Below are positions 44,725 to 48,786 of a stretch of 48,786 nt of DNA, piece after piece; within the stretch, counting starts at the first letter, position 1; each line of letters opens with the position of its first letter. Position numbers and translations under genes: made by a program. Under the pieces are notes generated by a model. That model was given only the letters and a program-made list of their open reading frames with translations, did no database searches and was not told the origin of the DNA. Origin of the DNA: Candidatus Acidiferrum typicum (GTDB lineage: Bacteria; Acidobacteriota; Terriglobia; Acidiferrales; UBA7541); NCBI GenBank assembly GCA_002478115.1, contig DLMH01000201.1, forward strand, positions 1-48,786, read 5' to 3'.

Positions 44725-45411
44725 ATGGCGTCTGGGGGAAAGCGCGGAGCGGGCGAGCGTGTGCTCGAAAGCAAGCACGTCATTGGGCTGTTTCTGCTGA
44801 TGCTGCTGTTTTCGGGCGTGTTCTTCACGCTCGGCTACGTGATGGGACGTAACCAGTTCGACGGCCAGGTAAGCGCGGCGATCACAAAATCGAGTGCCCC
44901 TGAGCGTGAGCCCGTGGTGCCCGCGAAGCCGGAACACGCGCCGAAGCCAACCGCGGAAACTCCCCCGGCAGCAACCGAATCCGACCCCGCAACCTCCAGC
45001 AATAATTCCGACTGGGAATTTTACGGCAGCAGCAAGCCGCCCAAGGGCGAGCCGCATCTCGAGCCTGTGCCGAAAGCGCCTGCAACTCCACCGGCGCCGA
45101 AAACGGTAAGCATAAAACCCAAAGTCGAGCCGGCGCCGTCCGCCATGAAGACCAGCAAGCCCGTAACGACCGCGCCGCTCATCCCGAATGGCGCCCTGAT
45201 CTTGCAAGTGGCGGCGCTCACCAGGCAGGATGATGCGCTCTCCATCGCCAGCAGCTTGCAGAAAAAACATTTCGCGGCCTACGTCCAGACGCCGCAAAAA
45301 GATAACTTCTACCGCGTGCAAGTCGGCCCGCTCAAAGACAAGAAGGCCGCTGAGGCCGAGAAAAAACGCCTGGAGGGCGAAGGCTTCAAGGCATTCTACG
45401 TAAACCGCTGA
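44725..45411 (+). CDS. SPOR-domain membrane protein
   Basis: 228 residues from the ATG at 44725, two bases after the slipin stop. A cytoplasmic stretch, one helix (VIGLFLLMLLFSGVFFTLGYVMG, about 19-41), a long Pro/Ala/Lys linker and a C-terminal SPOR domain (ALILQVAALTRQDDALSIASSLQKKHFAAYVQTPQKDNFYRVQVGPLKDKKAAEAEKKRLEGEGFKAFYV). SPOR domains bind denuded glycan strands at division sites, so a septal or envelope role is likely. A longer reading frame to 44689 overlaps slipin and is less likely. The next gene, lnt, begins on its last base (TGATG). Confidence 0.82.
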   Translation: MASGGKRGAGERVLESKHVIGLFLLMLLFSGVFFTLGYVMGRNQFDGQVSAAITKSSAPEREPVVPAKPEHAPKPTAETPPAATESDPATSSNNSDWEFYGSSKPPKGEPHLEPVPKAPATPPAPKTVSIKPKVEPAPSAMKTSKPVTTAPLIPNGALILQVAALTRQDDALSIASSLQKKHFAAYVQTPQKDNFYRVQVGPLKDKKAAEAEKKRLEGEGFKAFYVNR

Positions 45412-47012
45412 TGTCTTCCCAGGCTTGGCATACCTATCTGCGGCCTCACCGAGCGCCGGAAACTCCCGCCGCCATGCGGCTGGTTCTGGCGATTCTGAGC
45501 GGTGCCATCTTGTCGTTGTCCTATCGTGGCAGCTTTTCCAGTTTGTATTCCTGGGTGTGCTTGGCGCTTTTGCTGGCCTGCGTCCTCGGCTCGCGCGGTT
45601 GGATCGCGTTTGCCTGCGGATTCCTGCATGGACTGGTTTTCCCTCTGACTTGTGTCCCGTGGATCGCGGAAGTGCTCTCGGTCCACGGCGGCATGCCCAT
45701 GGCCGCGGGCTGGGGCGTGCTCCTTCTGATCGCCTCCGTGTGGGGCGCGATCATCGGGCTGTTCGCGCTGGTGGTGCAGAGATTGTCGAAGCGCAGCGTG
45801 CCCCTGGCGCTCGCTGGCGCTCCCTTCCTCTGGATTTCGACCGAGGTCGCCCGCGCGTATTTGCCGGAAATCAGTTTTCCCTGGGCCTTGCTGGGCTATC
45901 CCGCCGCAGGCAATCCGGCGCTGGTGCAGTTGACGACCCTCACCGGGATTTACGGCGTATCGTTTTTGGTGGCGGCGTTCAACGCGCTGCTGGTGTGGAG
46001 CGATTCGGCCCGCACTCCAGAAAATACGAAGCGGCGATGGGGAGTAGTCGCCGCTGTGGCTGCTGCGCTGCTTCTGGTCGCGTGGATTGGGCCGCGGTTT
46101 GTGCCCAAGGCCGAAGCGCATCATGTGGCGCGCGTGGTCCAGCCGAATTTTCCGGAAAATCTCGAATATGCGGGCGATTGGTACGCCGATCACAAGGCCG
46201 ACATGGCAGAACTCGAGCGGCTCAGCCTGCGCCCTGCGCCTGCGGGACAATCGCCCGATCTCCTCATCTGGCCGGAAGCCCCGGCGCCGTTTTCCTTTAG
46301 CGATCCGCACTTCGGGCCGTTCATCTCGCATCTCGCCCAGGAATTCCATCATCCGGTTGTGGTCGGCATTATCGAGTGGAAACCCGGCACGGAACTCGTG
46401 AATGGCGTTCCGCACGACACGCTCGTTCCCTACAACAGCGCCGCGATGTTGAACGAATGGGGCCAGCGCACCTTTTCCTACGACAAGATGCACCTCGTGC
46501 CGTTCGGCGAATATGAGCCGTTTCCGCTGATCCACCATGTGGTCACCAGCGTCTCCGAGGAAGTGGGCGGCTTCCGGAAAGGGAAGGAGCGCGCGGTCGG
46601 CAAATTCTCGAATGGCAATACCTTCTCCGTGTTCATCTGCTATGAAGCGATTTATCCCGGCGAAGTGCGGGAATTTGCGGCGCGCGGCGCGCAGTTGCTC
46701 ATCAATATCTCGAACGATGGCTGGTTCGGCACGTCGCAAGCCGCGGAGCAGCATCTGCGCATGGCCCGCGTTCGTGCGGTGGAAAACCGCCGCTGGCTGC
46801 TGCGCGACACCAACAGCGGCATCTCCGCTTCGATCGATCCCTACGGCAACATGCTGCGCGTCATGAAGCGGGACACGCGGGACGCCGCCGATCTTCCCTA
46901 CGATTTCCGCACCGACAAAACGCTCTATTCTCAGTGGGGCGACTGGTTCGCCTGGATGTGCGTCGGCGTTTCCGTTATTCTGGTTATCCTTATATTGGGA
47001 AAGGCAAAGTGA
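45411..47012 (+). CDS. lnt: Apolipoprotein N-acyltransferase
   Basis: 533 residues. It adds the third fatty acid to the N-terminal cysteine of lipoproteins at the inner membrane. The N-terminal region has about six membrane helices (from about 23 to 225), followed by a periplasmic nitrilase domain. The catalytic triad is visible: Glu289 in LLIWPEAPAPF, Lys359 in SYDKMHLVPFGEYEPF, and Cys410 in VFICYEAIYP. NISNDGWFGTSQAAEQHLRMARVRAVENRR continues the family pattern, and a last helix lies at 505-530. Its start overlaps the preceding SPOR gene by one base. It follows three membrane genes, and prfB follows 32 bp later. Confidence 0.95.
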   Translation: MSSQAWHTYLRPHRAPETPAAMRLVLAILSGAILSLSYRGSFSSLYSWVCLALLLACVLGSRGWIAFACGFLHGLVFPLTCVPWIAEVLSVHGGMPMAAGWGVLLLIASVWGAIIGLFALVVQRLSKRSVPLALAGAPFLWISTEVARAYLPEISFPWALLGYPAAGNPALVQLTTLTGIYGVSFLVAAFNALLVWSDSARTPENTKRRWGVVAAVAAALLLVAWIGPRFVPKAEAHHVARVVQPNFPENLEYAGDWYADHKADMAELERLSLRPAPAGQSPDLLIWPEAPAPFSFSDPHFGPFISHLAQEFHHPVVVGIIEWKPGTELVNGVPHDTLVPYNSAAMLNEWGQRTFSYDKMHLVPFGEYEPFPLIHHVVTSVSEEVGGFRKGKERAVGKFSNGNTFSVFICYEAIYPGEVREFAARGAQLLINISNDGWFGTSQAAEQHLRMARVRAVENRRWLLRDTNSGISASIDPYGNMLRVMKRDTRDAADLPYDFRTDKTLYSQWGDWFAWMCVGVSVILVILILGKAK

Positions 47013-47044
47013 GCCCGGTTGGCCCAGGGCTTCGCGAAAACAGC

Positions 47045-48203
47045 ATGATACTTGAAGATCTGCAGCATCAGTACGAAGGATTGAAGCAACGCATCTCTCT
47101 TGTGCGGAGTTATCTTTGACGCGCCCCAGCACCGCGCGCGCCTGAAAGCCCTCGAAGAGCGCATCGCCGCACCCGATTTCTGGAACAATCAGGAAGAAGC
47201 GCAGAACGTCCTGCGCCAGCGCAAGCTCGCCGACGATCAGATCAACGCCGACGATAAGCTCGGCAAGCTCAACGGCGACATCGAAACGTATATCGAACTC
47301 GCACAAGCGGAAACCAACGCCCAGCAGCGCGAAGAGCTGCTGAATGAATTGAGCCGCGAGTTGACCGCGGCGGATTCGTATATCGGCGAACTGGAAACGC
47401 AAACGCTCCTTTCCGGCGAAAACGATCACCTCAACGCCATCATGACCATCAAGCCCGGCGCGGGAGGGACGGAGTCGCAGGATTGGGCTTCCATTCTGCT
47501 GCGCATGTACTTGCGCTGGGCGGAACGCAGAGGGTTCACCGCGAATCTCCTGGACGAAACACCCGGCGAAGAAGCGGGCATCAAAAACGCCACAATTCAA
47601 TTCAGCGGAGAGAACGCTTGCGGTTTGCTGGCGGGCGAAACGGGCGTGCACCGCCTGGTGCGCATTTCGCCCTTCGATCAAGCGGCGCGGCGCCACACTT
47701 CGTTTGCCTCTGTTTTTGTGATCCCGGAAGTGGATGACCGCATTGCAGTCAACATCAATCCCGAAGACATCAAGCTCGACACGTTTCGTTCCGGCGGCAA
47801 GGGCGGGCAAAACGTCAACAAGGTGGAGACCGCGGTTCGCTTGACGCATCTTCCCACCGGCGTCGTCGTGGCGTGCCAGATGGGCCGCAGTCAGCACAAG
47901 AACCGCGAGATGGCCATGAAGATGTTGCGCTCGAAACTTTACGATCTGGAGTTGCAGAAGCGCCGCGACGAAACCGACCGCATGGACGAATCCAAGCTGG
48001 ATATTTCCTTTGGCAGCCAGATCCGCTCGTACGTCATGCAGCCCTACCGCCTCATCAAGGACCATCGCACCAAATTCAGCGTTGGCGACGTGGATCGCGT
48101 CCTCGATGGCGACATCGATCCCTTCATCCGCTCCTACCTCATGGCCAAGCGCACCAAGGGCAAGCTCGCCGTGGAAGCCGACGATGACCTCGACGCGGCG
48201 TAA
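47045..48203 (+). CDS. prfB: Peptide chain release factor 2 with programmed +1 frameshift
   Basis: It should be read as 47045-47116 joined to 47118-48203, giving about 385 residues. The first 24 codons end at CTT TGA (47114-47119); reading resumes at GAC in the +1 frame. The rest contains RF2's tripeptide anticodon SPF ([16 protein letters not shown]), the catalytic GGQ ([18 protein letters not shown]), and the C-terminal part ([19 protein letters not shown]). RF2 releases peptides at UGA and UAA and controls its own level through the UGA in the frameshift site. No strong ribosome binding site precedes ATG 47045. The start is fixed by the short lead peptide ([20 protein letters not shown]). 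Confidence 0.93.
47106..47120 (+). promoter_or_regulatory. prfB: prfB programmed frameshift site
   Basis: The SD-like GGAG (47106-47109) is followed by TTATCTTTGAC, matching the known E. coli arrangement in which an internal Shine-Dalgarno lies three bases before a slippery CUU and the UGA stop with C after it. When RF2 is scarce the ribosome pauses at the UGA and slips to +1. Confidence 0.88.
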
Positions 48204-48286
48204 GAGGCGGCCCCTTAAGGTTCTAAGTATTAAGTTATCAGTTGTAAGTTTAGGGCGAAGAGAAACCCGGGACCTACGACTGGGAA

Positions 48287-48349
48287 CGCCAATCTCCTGA
48301 TTGGCGCTCTTTGGTGTCCTTCACACCGCCAATCGGGAGATTGGCGCTC
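48287..48349. repeat. Paired palindromes (CGCCAATC...GATTGGCG, twice)
   Basis: Two copies, 48287-48309 and 48327-48349, each CGCCAATC-4-GATTGGCGCTC with spacer TCCT in the first and GGGA in the second. The 5' arm of the first and the 3' arm of the second also match over 11 bases (CGCCAATCTCC / GGAGATTGGCG), so two alternative structures are possible. They lie 84 bp after prfB and could end its transcript. Confidence 0.7.
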
Positions 48350-48472
48350 CTGGGATAAGCACCACTCCAACGCCAGCTCTCAACCGACGCAATTCCGAAT
48401 GGGCCACCCGACAACGTCAATTAAGTAGCCATGATAGAATCCCCACCATCTGCACCGAGCGGAGGCGGAGCC

Positions 48473-48786
48473 ATGCAAACGGCGTCGTTCAAATACAAGA
48501 GTGGTAAGCGCACAGTTACGCGAGACCAAATACTAGAAGGCATGAAAAAGTTTGACCAAGACTACCGAGGCAAAGCAGGCGTAAAGGATAGTGGACGGGG
48601 ATGGTTCGTTCAAGAAAATGGAAAGCGATACCCGCCGAAGTTGGTACTTTCACTTGCCACGGGTGTTCCCAGAAGTGAGTTCTTTGGCGGCCAGCCAACG
48701 AACAACATTTTTCTTGCTCTGAACTTTGACGTTCGGGAGCTCGACGATGAGATTGTAGATGGGCCTAACCCACATTTCTCACAGCT
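48473..48786 (+). CDS. 5' part of a gene resembling the N-terminal head domain of McrA-like restriction enzymes (truncated by window end)
   Basis: An open frame starts at ATG 48473, with GGAGGCGGAG immediately before, and runs off the end after 104 complete codons. It contains the block GWFVQENGKRYPPKLVLSLATG followed by FFGGQPTNNIFLALNFDV. The order YPPK, a helix, FxGGxxTN and LxxxxFxV is how I remember the N-terminal head domain of ScoMcrA-like enzymes and of many HNH restriction proteins. The rest of the protein, including any nuclease, is outside the window. Codons are A/T-richer than in the nearby prfB and lnt genes, consistent with acquired DNA. Other explanations include a regulator with a similar domain. 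Confidence 0.5.
   Translation, partial: MQTASFKYKSGKRTVTRDQILEGMKKFDQDYRGKAGVKDSGRGWFVQENGKRYPPKLVLSLATGVPRSEFFGGQPTNNIFLALNFDVRELDDEIVDGPNPHFSQ

Noticed and set aside
45396..48065. Long minus-strand frame of 889 residues opposite lnt and prfB
   Set aside because: It is a shadow of the two real genes in a GC-rich genome: no domain, and both plus-strand genes have full motif sets.

Overview
The window looks like a chromosomal contig of a soil-type Acidobacteriota bacterium. This is judged from the protein families: the TPR protein whose C-terminal half lies at the left edge, an SBBP-repeat lipoprotein with an internal CGGG-type anchor, an OmpL-like porin, a one-piece LptF-LptG permease and PilZ-like/TonB fusions. 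The intergenic DNA is also rich in short palindromic repeats, as is common in that phylum. Genes are tightly packed, with many ATGA overlaps. I see no rRNA, tRNA or CRISPR array.

Layout. (1) 1-6.7 kb: the 3' end of an IS4-like transposase gene abuts a TPR gene that has lost its 5' part. Next come three overlapping minus-strand genes for nucleotide-sugar synthesis (CapD-like dehydratase, NeuC-like epimerase, DegT aminotransferase) and a divergent Wzx-type flippase, forming a surface-glycan locus. (2) 7-18.4 kb: porin, small exported protein, about 1.1 kb of repeat-rich non-coding DNA, two c-type cytochromes, L,D-transpeptidase, MbfA-like ferritin/VIT1 fusion, PilZ-like protein, TPR protein, DUF2252 protein and glyA. 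(3) 18.8-30 kb: large SBBP lipoprotein, fused LptF-LptG, GH57 hydrolase, PilZ-like/TonB fusion and a YncE-type propeller. (4) 30-36 kb: central metabolism and translation (aroF-type DAHP synthase, rpiB, cysK, cysE, proS). (5) 36-48.2 kb: class A PBP with a TPR partner, a ParE-type toxin-antitoxin pair between about 100-bp direct repeats, then a tight run of TPR protein, NfeD, slipin, SPOR protein, lnt and prfB with its programmed +1 frameshift. (6) Right edge: the 5' part of a gene resembling the N-terminal head domain of McrA-like restriction enzymes, possibly the start of an accessory or defence region.

The genes mostly serve the cell envelope: glycan precursors and flipping, LPS export, peptidoglycan polymerisation and crosslinking, lipoprotein acylation, membrane quality control and outer-membrane transport. 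cysK and cysE together provide the two-step cysteine pathway. I did not find a clearly novel multi-gene system. The most unusual structures are the repeat-bracketed toxin-antitoxin module with a fossil copy of the neighbouring gene end, the nested palindromic repeats at 6.9 kb, the IS-truncated TPR gene beside the glycan cluster, and the truncated restriction-like gene at the right edge.
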